Assembly: GCA_025210735.1 (NCBI GenBank)
Contig: JAOARD010000030.1
Span: forward strand, 1-54,569
From: Bacteroidales bacterium
GTDB lineage: Bacteria; Bacteroidota; Bacteroidia; Bacteroidales; UBA6680
Direction: 5' to 3'
Length of the DNA stretch: 54,569 nt
Shown here: positions 43,212-51,841 of the stretch, in pieces
How the letters are laid out: each line of letters opens with the position of its first letter
Position numbering within the stretch: position 1 is the first letter of the stretch
Program-made: the position numbers and the translations under genes
Notes under the pieces: model-generated
What the model saw: the letters and a program-made list of their open reading frames with translations, nothing else
Databases searched by the model: none
What the model was told of the DNA's origin: nothing

Positions 43212-43440
43212 AATTATTTAGTTTTATTAAAAATAGTTCATGTTACAAGTACTGTCATATAGTACCACACATAAACATTCATGCTTACTGTTTATATCGC
43301 TAGTAAATTGTATATATGCAACACATATTAAGCCAATATCAGAAATGATTTTATGCTTTCATACACACTTTTAGTGAATGGTAGCTTATAAGAAATGAGT
43401 GGCATTGCTAAATTTGTAAGCGGTTAAAAAATTACCAGTT
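43212..43440. other. Gene-free stretch after repeat copy F
   Basis: About 230 AT-rich bases without a reading frame of note on either strand. The position where other repeat copies lead into an ATG reads ATAAAA here, so a gene may have been lost or never arrived. Confidence 0.5.
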
Positions 43441-43444
43441 TTAT

Positions 43445-43535
43445 CTGTTTACTTCTTCTTTCAAATGGTCAGATGGAACTTTACATAATAATCATTCTCA
43501 TGTATATGAAGAGTCTTTCTCATGCATAGTTTCTT
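43445..43535 (-). repeat. 91-bp repeat family, copy F
   Basis: The first ATG of the unit is changed, but the second keeps a 20-codon frame at 43461-43523, MRKTLHIHENDYYVKFHLTI, ending TGA, with the older TAA four codons further. The frame agrees with copies A, B and D. Its ATG overlaps the stop of the 43520 membrane-protein gene (ATGA), so the repeat supplies that gene's last codons. Confidence 0.7.
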
Positions 43536-43987
43536 GATGCTCCTGACAAAAACAATACAATAAGAGGTAACAGGCAGAATATTAACAGATAACTCAGGAT
43601 ATTACCCGTAAAATCATCGCTATGCATATTGTAACTACTCCTTAGTATAGCACTTATTACAAATGTAATAACAAACCCAGCTATTAGTGTTATATACCCG
43701 GCAAAACGTATCTGACCAGACAGGATATTTTTATATACATTAACTTCTGCGTTCTCATCTGTTTTCTCTAATTTACTGAGGCATCTGTGTTTAACTATAA
43801 GGCTTAACATCCATGGTAATATCAGGAGTGTAACAACCCATACAATTTTCCATCCCGGATAGTGAATGCTTACATGTTCAAATTGTTCGCTCAGTAATAT
43901 TACCTGAAAAACAATCATAACCAGATACATTATGTAGAATATAACTACTGAAATTATTGGGTAGGTGTTTAGATAGAACTGTTTCAT
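43520..43987 (-). CDS. Four-helix membrane protein (155 aa)
   Basis: Helices at about residues 8-32, 48-66, 92-112 and 128-148 (VVIFYIMYLVMIVFQVIL, VWVTLLILPWMLSLIV, GYITLIAGFVITFVISAI, LSYLLIFCLLPLIVLFL). The loop between helices 2 and 3 is charged (KHRCLSKLEKTDENAE). No family was recognised. The C-terminal SRNYA and stop come from repeat copy F, so the native end may have been replaced. Confidence 0.72.
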   Translation of the reverse strand: MKQFYLNTYPIISVVIFYIMYLVMIVFQVILLSEQFEHVSIHYPGWKIVWVVTLLILPWMLSLIVKHRCLSKLEKTDENAEVNVYKNILSGQIRFAGYITLIAGFVITFVISAILRSSYNMHSDDFTGNILSYLLIFCLLPLIVLFLSGASRNYA

Positions 43988-44009
43988 TCGTATATAATTT
44001 GTTTTTTAT

Positions 44010-44043
44010 AAAAAGGGGTGCTCTTTACAGAACACCCCAAAAA
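44010..44043 (-). terminator. Terminator of the 44082 gene
   Basis: The stem ggggtg / cacccc, on the minus strand, is followed by a run of five T (rc of aaaaagggg) and lies about 40 bases past the stop. Confidence 0.75.
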
Positions 44044-44081
44044 GTAAATGGAATGACTCCTATTATAGTTTAGATGTTTAT

Positions 44082-45056
44082 CTATTCACAATCTATTTTC
44101 TTCTGCGATCCTGACTCAAGTCCGTTATACAGCAATTTATCCATATATTTTGATCCATCGTATTGCTGTCTGAAAAAGAATACCTGAACAGTACAATGAC
44201 CATCTGGCCATTTAGCAAAACAGTATGCAGAAATAGATCTACCCATTATAACTCCTGAGTTTTTATGCCTTATAATATACCACGAATCACTCTTTATCTT
44301 AGTTGAATAAAATATCTCTTTCCAACCATTTTTTCTGGCAACTCTATTAATAGCCTCCAAAGCACCTGCCTCTAAATCGGCATCTTCCATTCCAGCAGTA
44401 AAATCGGCCATGCGTTTACCTAGCAGAAGTTTATCACCCTCCTTTTTTACAATATTAAACGCCCCTGAAGCAACCTTATAATGTTCGTTATCCTCTTCAT
44501 CCTGATCTAGAATAAGCATATAATCAACCTCAACCCTATGTGTTCCTGGACTCATGTTGTTAACAATATTAAACCATACACTATTATCTTCATAGTCTCT
44601 CTCTGTTGGATTCTGATTTATATACAGTTGCTGTGTTGTTCTCTGGCTAACCTGATCCTGAATTGAAAATACCTTAAACTTTGTATCAATTTTTTCGCCA
44701 TCAATTGTCAGACTATAATAGCCCCTAAGCATATAGGCTCCTGAATTGTATTTCTCTTTTCTATAATATCCGGCAGAGTGCTCTGCATAGAATCGTCCGT
44801 ATATTCTATCTGTTGCATTAAACTCTGTTTTAAACTTAGATTCATCCGGTGCCTGAAATGAAATTCTCTCTGTATTAAAAACTATCTTACCAACATAGTT
44901 TCTGTGTGTCTCATTTGTAATACCTTGCTCAGTAATTTTTTCTTTTTTCTCCTTTTTTGTAGCGTTTTTAATCTTGTTAAACAACCCTATTTGAGCATAA
45001 GAACTGTATAACATTGTAGATAGCAACAGGATAATAATTACTAACTTGTTTTTCAT
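44082..45056 (-). CDS. Secreted hypothetical protein (324 aa)
   Basis: Signal peptide MKNKLVIIILLLSTMLYSSYA. A basic segment (GLFNKIKNATKKEKKEKITE) precedes a beta-rich domain (FNATDRIYGRFYAEHSAGYY, SGAYMLRGYYSLTIDGEKI, NMSPGTHRVEVDYMLILDQD). The C-terminal part (AINRVARKNGWKEIFYSTKI, SGVIMGRSISAYCFAKWPDG) has no family I can name. It has its own terminator and no close neighbour on the strand. Confidence 0.72.
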   Translation of the reverse strand: MKNKLVIIILLLSTMLYSSYAQIGLFNKIKNATKKEKKEKITEQGITNETHRNYVGKIVFNTERISFQAPDESKFKTEFNATDRIYGRFYAEHSAGYYRKEKYNSGAYMLRGYYSLTIDGEKIDTKFKVFSIQDQVSQRTTQQLYINQNPTERDYEDNSVWFNIVNNMSPGTHRVEVDYMLILDQDEEDNEHYKVASGAFNIVKKEGDKLLLGKRMADFTAGMEDADLEAGALEAINRVARKNGWKEIFYSTKIKSDSWYIIRHKNSGVIMGRSISAYCFAKWPDGHCTVQVFFFRQQYDGSKYMDKLLYNGLESGSQKKIDCE

Positions 45057-45169
45057 GTGTTTAATTTTAATATGTAATACATAACCAGCTTATTAATAAA
45101 ATTTTATATACAAGAATTAATAGCTTGTCTGAATATTTCTTAGTGCAAAACCTAATCTGTTTTAATTAA

Positions 45170-45814
45170 TTACGAGAATGTTTGAGCTATAGAGTACAAA
45201 CCAAATAAAAAGTAACAACCGGCTACAATTGATATCAGCATCTGTTTGGGTTTGTCTTTTATTGCAAAACTCAGAGCTACAGGAATAAACTCCCATATTA
45301 TGGCAACAAGTGTATTTAATACTACCCCATAGCTTTCGCTTATTACCGGGCTAATAAATTGCCAGAACACCTTTGTAAAAAACATCCACATTACTATAAA
45401 TACAATTACTGAATCGCCAGATGATTTAGATATTGCAAACTCATCATGCTGCGTTTGTCGTGGATCATCTCCATATCTGTTACCACACCTGTTGCCATCA
45501 GCTAAAGTAAGAGCTAATAGCCATACCCATCCAACAAGAGGAATTAACGATATAAACATCATAAAACCACTTCTGCCGGAGTCATGTAAGCGTCTTACCA
45601 AAACAGACACTCTAGGAACAAGCGTTGCCAGAAAGTAAAAAACCGATATATATCCAAAAGGCAAATCTCCAAATGTAAGATTAAGCGAATTATCTGTTAC
45701 AACTGAAATTAGCCACAGTATTATATCATACAGTACAAACATCCAATACTCTAGTCTGCTAGCTCTGCCAATAAAGCCTACATACCTACTTACAGATTTT
45801 AAATACCACTTCAT
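45170..45814 (-). CDS. DUF805 membrane protein with extra C-terminal helices
   Basis: Residues 1-120 are a typical DUF805 domain: YVGFIGRASRLEYWMFVLYD, RVSVLVRRLHDSGRSGFMMF, LIPLVGWVWLLALTLADGN and the RYGDDPR tail. Three further membrane helices (residues about 140-212) are unusual, the family being normally about 120 residues. The start ATG follows repeat copy E in the junction TAAACAGATG. The function of DUF805 is unknown; some members sit near stress and secretion genes. Confidence 0.85.
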   Translation of the reverse strand: MKWYLKSVSRYVGFIGRASRLEYWMFVLYDIILWLISVVTDNSLNLTFGDLPFGYISVFYFLATLVPRVSVLVRRLHDSGRSGFMMFISLIPLVGWVWLLALTLADGNRCGNRYGDDPRQTQHDEFAISKSSGDSVIVFIVMWMFFTKVFWQFISPVISESYGVVLNTLVAIIWEFIPVALSFAIKDKPKQMLISIVAGCYFLFGLYSIAQTFS

Positions 45815-45906
45815 CTGTTTATTTTATCTTTTTAATGGTCAGGTGAAACTCCGCATTATTAATAATCTCAGTGTGTGCGAAAATAGTTACTGATGCTTCG
45901 TCTCAA
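45815..45906 (-). repeat. 91-bp repeat family, copy E (decayed frame)
   Basis: The unit end (ACCTGACCATTAAAAAG..TAAACAG) is conserved and abuts the DUF805 start. The start codon is changed to TTG and the peptide frame is broken after CGCACACAC (TGA). Confidence 0.72.
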
Positions 45907-46104
45907 TAGTTTACAACTATATTACAAATCAAGCATCTTTTTCTGTGTAAATATGATAAATGATTTTTTATCAAATCCTCACTTTTAATGAGTAGTAACT
46001 ATATCAGCATGAAGTGCTGCTCTGATTTTGTGAATGGTAGTCAGGGAAGGGTATATTCTGTTTTAGAAAACAGAGACATATAGAAAAAAACAGAACTGAT
46101 TAAA
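45907..46104. other. Gene-free stretch beyond repeat copy E
   Basis: About 200 AT-rich bases with no reading frame or hairpin I would name. Confidence 0.4.
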
Positions 46105-46171
46105 ATATTGGTACGAGTTTTATTATCTGATAATCACAAGCTCTACAACTCTCAAATAACCGTACCAATAT
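46105..46171 (-). terminator. Long-loop inverted repeat after the 46191 gene
   Basis: A perfect 11-bp stem, atattggtacg / cgtaccaatat, encloses 45 bases with a smaller hairpin (ttatc/gataa). It starts 19 bases after the stop. Terminator role inferred from position. Confidence 0.5.
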
Positions 46172-46190
46172 GCAATAAAACCTTTTAAAA

Positions 46191-46751
46191 CTAATGTCTG
46201 AATAGCTTCTGTTTACGTCTTGCCATCTTTTTTGCTATAACAACAATATTACCAGAAGAGGACTCTTTCTTGTAGAAAAGCTCTAAATCTGATTCTTTCA
46301 TGGTATCCATCTCTTCCGAACCTGGTATACTATATGTTAAAAGCAGATACTTATCACCTCTCTTCACAAGAATATAGTTTGAGTTATTAGGCTGTTTATC
46401 TGAATCTAACTTTTTTACATACTTTTTATACTCTTTCTTTGTTATACTTTTAAGCTGTTTACTCTCTTTAATAGCTCTCTTATATCTCTTTTGCAGATAT
46501 TTAATATCACTACTACTTAGTTTATATACAATATTTAACTGCTGATTACACTCTTGCTCACCATCAGAATCAATCTCCTTATAGTTAGTTGTAACCCTCA
46601 GTTTATTGTCTGTTATCTTAAACATATAGTGATTAAATGTTGTATCAGTCTTTACTTTCTGAGATATATACACTGAAATATCCTCAGTCTGTTGTGCAAA
46701 TAACATGTTTGCATAAACTACTGCAATAGTTAGTAATAAGATCTTTTTCAT
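46191..46751 (-). CDS. Secreted basic hypothetical protein (186 aa)
   Basis: Signal peptide MKKILLLTIAVVYANMLFAQ. The mature part is strongly basic with Lys-rich helices (YLQKRYKRAIKESKQLKSIT) and a basic end (KKMARRKQKLFRH); NHYMFKITDNKLRVTTNYKE may be strands. No family was recognised. The gene starts four bases after the stop of the small ORF in repeat copy D. Confidence 0.7.
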   Translation of the reverse strand: MKKILLLTIAVVYANMLFAQQTEDISVYISQKVKTDTTFNHYMFKITDNKLRVTTNYKEIDSDGEQECNQQLNIVYKLSSSDIKYLQKRYKRAIKESKQLKSITKKEYKKYVKKLDSDKQPNNSNYILVKRGDKYLLLTYSIPGSEEMDTMKESDLELFYKKESSSGNIVVIAKKMARRKQKLFRH

Positions 46752-46842
46752 CTGTTTATAATTGTTTTTTATTTACCAGATGGAACTCGCATTTATAATC
46801 ATCTCTGTGTGTGTGAATGACCATTCTCATGCTTCGTTTCAT
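46752..46842 (-). repeat. 91-bp repeat family, copy D, with intact 28-codon ORF
   Basis: The ORF at 46756-46842 begins MKRSMRMVIHTHRDDY, continues KCEFHLVNKKQL and stops with TAA, then ACAG and the ATG of the 46191 gene. It differs from copy A in about half of its codons but has the same length and frame. Both ends of the unit read acagATGAAA. Confidence 0.75.
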
Positions 46843-46864
46843 CTGTCTTAATTCACATTTATAG

Positions 46865-46906
46865 TACCAGCCATTAAACATATACAGAACAGTGTAATAG
46901 CTGGTA
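46865..46906 (-). terminator. Inverted repeat after the VWA gene
   Basis: taccagc / gctggta, 7 bp with a 28-base loop, 19 bases past the stop codon of the VWA gene. No T run. Confidence 0.45.
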
Positions 46907-46924
46907 TAAATAATTATCTATATT

Positions 46925-48733
46925 TTATAACTCCTCTTCTTTCAACAACATTACTGTTTCAATCAACTTTATCATCTCTGCTCTATAACCTTCATCATCT
47001 TTTCCTTTCGATCTTTTTGCCATATCCATAGCTGTTTGCAATGTAGCATTACCTTTATACTCAGACTCCTTTAATATCATTCCGAACTCAGCAACAGATG
47101 CAGAGAATCTGAAATTATCAGATGTTTTGTCAAACAATACAGGATTATTATATATAATCTCTGATAAAAGCAGACTCTTTCTGCCCTTAGGTTCTTTATA
47201 TCTCAGATTAACTGTTACCAACTCGTTACCCTCTTTTGCCAGATCAGTATACTCAGGCTTCTGATACTTCAAATCTCTTCTCTTTCTCCCTGATTTAGAC
47301 AGTATAATCTCATAAAGAGCTGTAACAGTATGTCCTGCACCAATCTCTCCTGCATCTTTTTTATCATCATCAAAATCTTCCTCCTCTAACAATCTGTTCT
47401 CATAGCCTATTAATCTGTATTCTGATACCAGATAAGGGTTAAATTCCAGTTGCAGTTTAACATCTTTTGCAACAGTATGAAATGTTCCTCCAAATTCCGA
47501 TACAAGAACCTTTTTTGCCTCAAGCAGATTATCAATATAGTAATAGTTACCATTACCTTTATTTGCAATAACCTCTAACATATTGTCTTTGTAGTTTCCC
47601 ATTCCAAAACCCAACACAGAGATAAACACACCACTTTTTCTCTGCTCTTCAATCAGGTTCTCCATATCTGATACAGACGACTCACCAACATTAAAATCGC
47701 CATCGGTAGCCATTACTACCCTGTTGTTACCACCTTTTATAAAATTCTTCTTTGCAATCTTATATGCCAATCTTAACCCTTCGCCTCCTGCTGTAGATCC
47801 TGATGCATCCAAATCATCTAAAGCTTTAATGATCTTTGCTGTATTTTTACACGATGTAGATGGTAGTATTACACCTGAGTTTCCTGCATAAACAACAATA
47901 GCAACCCTGTCTTTATCTCCTAATTTTTTAAGCAACATCTTTAACGATGATTTTAACAGAGGTAACTTTTCTGGACTATCCATTGAGCCTGATACATCAA
48001 GTAAAAAAACTATGTTTGATGGAGGAATCTCATCCATTTCAATACTCTTACCCTTAAGACCTATATGCATAAGCATACTCTTTTTGTTCCACGGACATGA
48101 TGAATACTCAGAGTATATGCTAAATGGTTCACCATTGTTTGGTTCCGGATAGTCATAACTAAAATAGTTTATCATCTCCTCTACTCTAACCGCATCTTTT
48201 CCTGGCACATCACCATAATCAATCATACGTCTGATATTGCTATATGAGGCTCCGTCAACATCAACAGAGAATGTTGAAAGAGGATTTCTGGAAACACGTT
48301 TAAAACCATTCTCAGATATCTTTGAGTAACTCTCATTATTATAAGATCCTGCACTAACAACACTGACAGATCCTGTAAACGATTTCTTCTTCGCTGTTCC
48401 ATATGCTACAACAACCACTTCCTGAATTTTAATATCTGCAGGCTCTAATACAACATTTATCACCGATTGTCCATTTATGGCAACTGTTGCATCTTCAAAC
48501 CCCATAGCACTATATACCAGCTTATCGGCATCTGGTGTTACATTAATAGTATACTTACCATCAATATCTGTAACACAACCAATATAAGTTCCTTCAATAA
48601 CCACATTTGCTCCGGGAATTCCAGATCCATCTTCTGACGATGTTACGACTCCCTTTACTGTATGGGTAGCACTCAAACTAATATTAATAAATAGTAATCC
48701 GATAATCAAAAACTGTAATTTCTTTAATTTCAT
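46925..48733 (-). CDS. CarboxypepD_reg-like / VWA (YfbK-type) protein
   Basis: Signal peptide (about 1-22), then a carboxypeptidase-regulatory-like domain at about 25-100 (VKGVVTSSEDGSGIPGANVV). A stretch recalling a TonB-dependent receptor plug follows (EVVVVAYGTAKKKSFTGSVS). The YfbK-type N-terminal VWA extension (NPLSTFSVDVDGASYSNIRR) precedes the VWA domain with a complete MIDAS start DVSGSM (about residue 247), GSTAGGEGL and ATDGDFN. The DUF3520-like C-terminus (GHTVTALYEI, FGMILKESEYKG) completes it. It is an exported, presumably envelope-bound adhesion or assembly factor. Its start follows repeat copy A. Confidence 0.92.
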   Translation of the reverse strand: MKLKKLQFLIIGLLFINISLSATHTVKGVVTSSEDGSGIPGANVVIEGTYIGCVTDIDGKYTINVTPDADKLVYSAMGFEDATVAINGQSVINVVLEPADIKIQEVVVVAYGTAKKKSFTGSVSVVSAGSYNNESYSKISENGFKRVSRNPLSTFSVDVDGASYSNIRRMIDYGDVPGKDAVRVEEMINYFSYDYPEPNNGEPFSIYSEYSSCPWNKKSMLMHIGLKGKSIEMDEIPPSNIVFLLDVSGSMDSPEKLPLLKSSLKMLLKKLGDKDRVAIVVYAGNSGVILPSTSCKNTAKIIKALDDLDASGSTAGGEGLRLAYKIAKKNFIKGGNNRVVMATDGDFNVGESSVSDMENLIEEQRKSGVFISVLGFGMGNYKDNMLEVIANKGNGNYYYIDNLLEAKKVLVSEFGGTFHTVAKDVKLQLEFNPYLVSEYRLIGYENRLLEEEDFDDDKKDAGEIGAGHTVTALYEIILSKSGRKRRDLKYQKPEYTDLAKEGNELVTVNLRYKEPKGRKSLLLSEIIYNNPVLFDKTSDNFRFSASVAEFGMILKESEYKGNATLQTAMDMAKRSKGKDDEGYRAEMIKLIETVMLLKEEEL

Positions 48734-48824
48734 CTGTTTATTCTTTCTTTTTAATGGTCAGATGGAACTCCGCATAATGATGATTCCCGTGTGTGAGAAA
48801 ACTCTTTCTCATGCTTCGTTTCAT
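48734..48824 (-). repeat. 91-bp repeat family, copy A, with intact 28-codon ORF
   Basis: The ORF at 48738-48824 starts MKRSMRKSFLTHGNHHYAEF, continues HLTIKKKE, stops with TAA and is followed by ACAG and the ATG of the VWA gene. gagaaa/tttctc can form a small hairpin just after the second ATG. It is the reference copy for the family, nearly identical to copy B. Confidence 0.75.
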
Positions 48825-48883
48825 ATTCTGTTTTTTTAGGTTTTTATATATATTCTATCTTATATCTCAAATAATTACTGTAT

Positions 48884-49561
48884 CTAATCTCTGTTACGAG
48901 CTTTAATTCTTCTACGCCAAACAATAATGTATATAACTATACCAATTACAATAAAAATCCGGAAACTATACTCTCCTAACAGATATGCTAATTCGGAAGC
49001 TCTTGATATGCCCCTGAACTGACTTATATCAGCTTCTTTATTAACTGCAACGGAATTTATAAATCTCTTAATATCATCCTCATTCAATTTCTGATTACTA
49101 GCAGTACAAATACTATATATCTGTTTATTCAACAAAACAACCATTACAGAGGATCTTATAACACCATTATCATCGTAAAAAGCAGCTTTATAAGCAACAA
49201 AAGAGTCTATTAAAACTTCACTAACATCACTTAGTTTAAGCTGAGATTGTCTTGCCATTCCTTCAATAACAAAAACATACGCTTCTTTCAAACTCTCAAT
49301 ATCGTTTGGTAATTCACAAAACACCTGATTATTAACATCATCATCCAGGTTCATTTTTATAACAAGATATGCTGTATTATCATTTACTGAATAGAAATAT
49401 TTGCTATTAAGACCCTTAACAAGGGTATCTATAATAGTAACGTCATCCGGAAAATCAACAGTAAGTAACGAGTCTAACTTATAACTTCTCCACTCCTTAT
49501 TATTTGCAGAAGCTGTAACTGAATAAAAAACAACTGCTAAAACAACAAAAACATATCGCAT
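48884..49561 (-). CDS. Secreted/anchored hypothetical protein (225 aa)
   Basis: Signal peptide MRYVFVVLAVVFYSVTASA, an about 165-residue domain (SYKLDSLLTVDFPDDVTIID, YVFVIEGMARQSQLKLSDVS, IYSICTASNQKLNEDDIKRF) and a C-terminal membrane helix with a basic end (FIVIGIVIYIIVWRRRIK). The layout resembles PsbP/DUF1795-like solute or lipid-binding domains that respond to envelope stress, but this is only a shape likeness. It is the last gene of a three-gene minus-strand set (50123, 49587, 48884). Confidence 0.7.
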   Translation of the reverse strand: MRYVFVVLAVVFYSVTASANNKEWRSYKLDSLLTVDFPDDVTIIDTLVKGLNSKYFYSVNDNTAYLVIKMNLDDDVNNQVFCELPNDIESLKEAYVFVIEGMARQSQLKLSDVSEVLIDSFVAYKAAFYDDNGVIRSSVMVVLLNKQIYSICTASNQKLNEDDIKRFINSVAVNKEADISQFRGISRASELAYLLGEYSFRIFIVIGIVIYIIVWRRRIKARNRD

Positions 49562-49586
49562 ATATTAAAATACATTTATTTAAATT

Positions 49587-50102
49587 TCATAAATCTTTAA
49601 CCGGAGCATATTCTCTTACCGGACTTAAACCTCTCTTTACCTTACGTATACCTATAAACAATAGTAGTATTGATACCACAACACTTCCGATACCTAAATT
49701 AAGGCTATCATCTGATTCTATCTGTTCACGAGCAAATATCAGTTCCTTCTCAACATTTGCTTCGTTTATTGTTGGATCAGATTTAAGGTACATTATCTCT
49801 ACATATTGTGCAGGTATCGAATCTGGATGATCAAAATATGAACTTCCCCGGTAGTTTACACTATCAACCATAAACTTATAACCCATTTTATACAGATTAA
49901 CCTCTATACCTTTAATCTTAAAATGTGTCTCCTCATATGTACTATCTAATGTAGCAACAACAGATATCCCCTGAGTAAAAAGAGCTTCATATCTGTCAAC
50001 TTTCTCTTTATTACCAACCAAATATGTATATAAAGATAGCCAGGCAAATGCCCCTACCAACAACCCAAAACCAATATTCGCTACACCCGAAAAAAGCTTC
50101 AT
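49587..50102 (-). CDS. Two-helix membrane protein, DUF3592-like
   Basis: One membrane helix at each end (IGFGLLVGAFAWLSLYTYL and GIGSVVVSILLLFIGIRKV) encloses an outer domain whose first strand ALFTQGISVVATLDSTYEE and the later VEIMYLKSDPTINE recall DUF3592. Family assignment tentative. 20-25 bases separate it from both neighbours. Confidence 0.72.
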   Translation of the reverse strand: MKLFSGVANIGFGLLVGAFAWLSLYTYLVGNKEKVDRYEALFTQGISVVATLDSTYEETHFKIKGIEVNLYKMGYKFMVDSVNYRGSSYFDHPDSIPAQYVEIMYLKSDPTINEANVEKELIFAREQIESDDSLNLGIGSVVVSILLLFIGIRKVKRGLSPVREYAPVKDL

Positions 50103-50122
50103 TCTATCATTTATTTTTTAAA

Positions 50123-50818
50123 CTAATCCCACCAAAACCACATACGTCTGTTCTCCTTAAGATATTTTATCAGCTCATCCATATCGCCGTGTCCCTGATC
50201 TATAACATCAGGACAGAACTGATATATATCGTTAGCCAATCTCTTATAACATGTTGGTTCAGTATTTATAACCGCCTCAATCCTGTCAACATCAGCAACA
50301 ATAATATCAAACTCAAATTCTCTCTGTTTGTCCTTAAACCAGTTAACAACATCCAGATTAGTAAGATTGTAATTAACCGGTTCAATCTTGCTTAATCGTA
50401 TTATCTCAAACTGATCTGTCTCCGGGGCAATCACAATATCGTAATAAGGTCTGTAACTTTCATCAAGACTTATATTGGTCATATAGATATACTTGCCTGA
50501 TCTTTTAACATTGTCAAAATACTGTTCAACAATATCATATGCTCTCTGTTGCTCAACGGCTATATACCTTATACCCGGTACAATAGAGTCGTATAATTCA
50601 TATCTGCCAGACGTTTTATCAACCAACCTGTACTTCTCAACACTGTTATCTACAGGCTCTTTTCCTGTAATATCATTTATAGCTGCAATTATCTCACTCT
50701 CTGTAAGCTGTTTAGTATCTTCATCAACCTTCAATTTACCCAATCCGCAAGAGCACAGCAATACTGTAACAAGTATTAATATCAGGTTATTTATATATCT
50801 GCATTTCTTATATATCAT
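50123..50818 (-). CDS. Lipoprotein, hypothetical (231 aa)
   Basis: The lipobox is VLLCSC (Cys about residue 22-24). The mature part is acidic: ESEIIAAINDITGKEP, GIRYIAVEQQRAYDIVEQYF, IEPVNYNLTNLDVVNWFKDK, and an aromatic end NRRMWFWWD. A DUF4253/DUF6891-like immunity pattern (ending in FWWD and a GHGDMDEL stretch) is possible but not sure. First gene of the 50123-48884 set. Confidence 0.7.
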   Translation of the reverse strand: MIYKKCRYINNLILILVTVLLCSCGLGKLKVDEDTKQLTESEIIAAINDITGKEPVDNSVEKYRLVDKTSGRYELYDSIVPGIRYIAVEQQRAYDIVEQYFDNVKRSGKYIYMTNISLDESYRPYYDIVIAPETDQFEIIRLSKIEPVNYNLTNLDVVNWFKDKQREFEFDIIVADVDRIEAVINTEPTCYKRLANDIYQFCPDVIDQGHGDMDELIKYLKENRRMWFWWD

Positions 50819-51444
50819 ATCCTTAGTTCTTTAATTAATAGTACAAACACCATTGTCTGTTTATGCATAATCATTCTGCCACACTAAGCTAATCTGTTTT
50901 GTCACATTGAGCGGAGTTTTGCCATATTGAGCAAAGTCGAAATACCACAAAACTTCTGTAATACATTTAATTGCACTAGCTAACATCATAATAGGTTATT
51001 AATAACACCGTTTAGTTCACACAAAATATAACTCCTGAAAAATCGTATTAATACATTATAGATAGATAGGTATAAAGTACGTTAGTTAAGGAGTATGCCA
51101 AATATAACAATTTGTAGCGGTTAAGCAATAGACAAATAGCATATGCACTACATATAACAACCTGTTTGTTACAAAACTGGTAGTTGATACAAGATAGTAT
51201 AACTTCTGTATATTCTTAGCTATTAGAAATTCATTCTCAATTAGATTCATGTAAATACTTAACTGAGCTGCGTATCTCTCTGACTTTACAGATCATTCTT
51301 TAAAATTCACGATGCAAATTGTAATTTATTAAAGTCGCCTTCCTTAAAGGTATGTCATGATAATAGTAAAACATTTACACCAATCTGTGAATTTGTATAT
51401 ACTATTGTGCTTTTATTTGTGAATAAACAACAATCTAATTTAAA
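50819..51444. other. Long gene-free region upstream of divergent genes
   Basis: 626 bases separate the 50123 set (minus) from the 51445 gene (plus). Apart from the CATTGAG-type repeat at 50877-50948 I see no gene. The promoter of the 51445 gene is not clear; the best -7 like box, TTTATTTG just before the start, is imperfect. Confidence 0.5.
50877..50948. repeat. Imperfect tandem repeat, CATTGAG type
   Basis: Three related units of about 22 bases: tgccacactaagctaatctg, tgtcacattgagcggag and gccatattgagcaaagtcga. They have the look of the cattgagcgnagtcgaaat intergenic repeats that are scattered in many Bacteroidota genomes. Confidence 0.6.
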
Positions 51445-51813
51445 ATGAAAAACGAAATACTTAATTGGTTAGAAGAAATAGAAAATAGAGACGGAGTTCC
51501 TCCAGACACAGTTATAGCTTTTAATTTTGTACTAATAGAAAGCAAAAAAGGATACCTTATGTACTTTGTTGGTACATTTGAATATTCAGAAGATGATGAT
51601 GACTGGGCATGTATTGATCCTCCAACAAAACCTTATAGGTATTTAAGATTACCTAATGAGATCCAAAATGAATCCTGGGAGACAATTTTAAACATTTGTA
51701 CAGATACATTGACTGAACTGGAATCTAAAGGTAAACTAAATACAACTTTAGTTAAAAATGCCAAAGCGATAACAACTGGCTTTGATAACGGAGAATTAAT
51801 AAAGATTCGGTAA
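51445..51813 (+). CDS. Small cytoplasmic acidic protein (122 aa)
   Basis: No signal peptide. A strand pair (TVIAFNFVLIESKKGYLMYF) is followed by an acidic turn (EYSEDDDDWACIDPPTKPYR) and a helix (WETILNICTDTLTELESKGK). Small, acidic, flanked by repeats and alone on its strand, it looks like an immunity-type cassette gene. No family was recognised. Confidence 0.7.
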   Translation: MKNEILNWLEEIENRDGVPPDTVIAFNFVLIESKKGYLMYFVGTFEYSEDDDDWACIDPPTKPYRYLRLPNEIQNESWETILNICTDTLTELESKGKLNTTLVKNAKAITTGFDNGELIKIR

Positions 51814-51841
51814 AATGGGTTTAAATCCTTCCCGTAATGCT

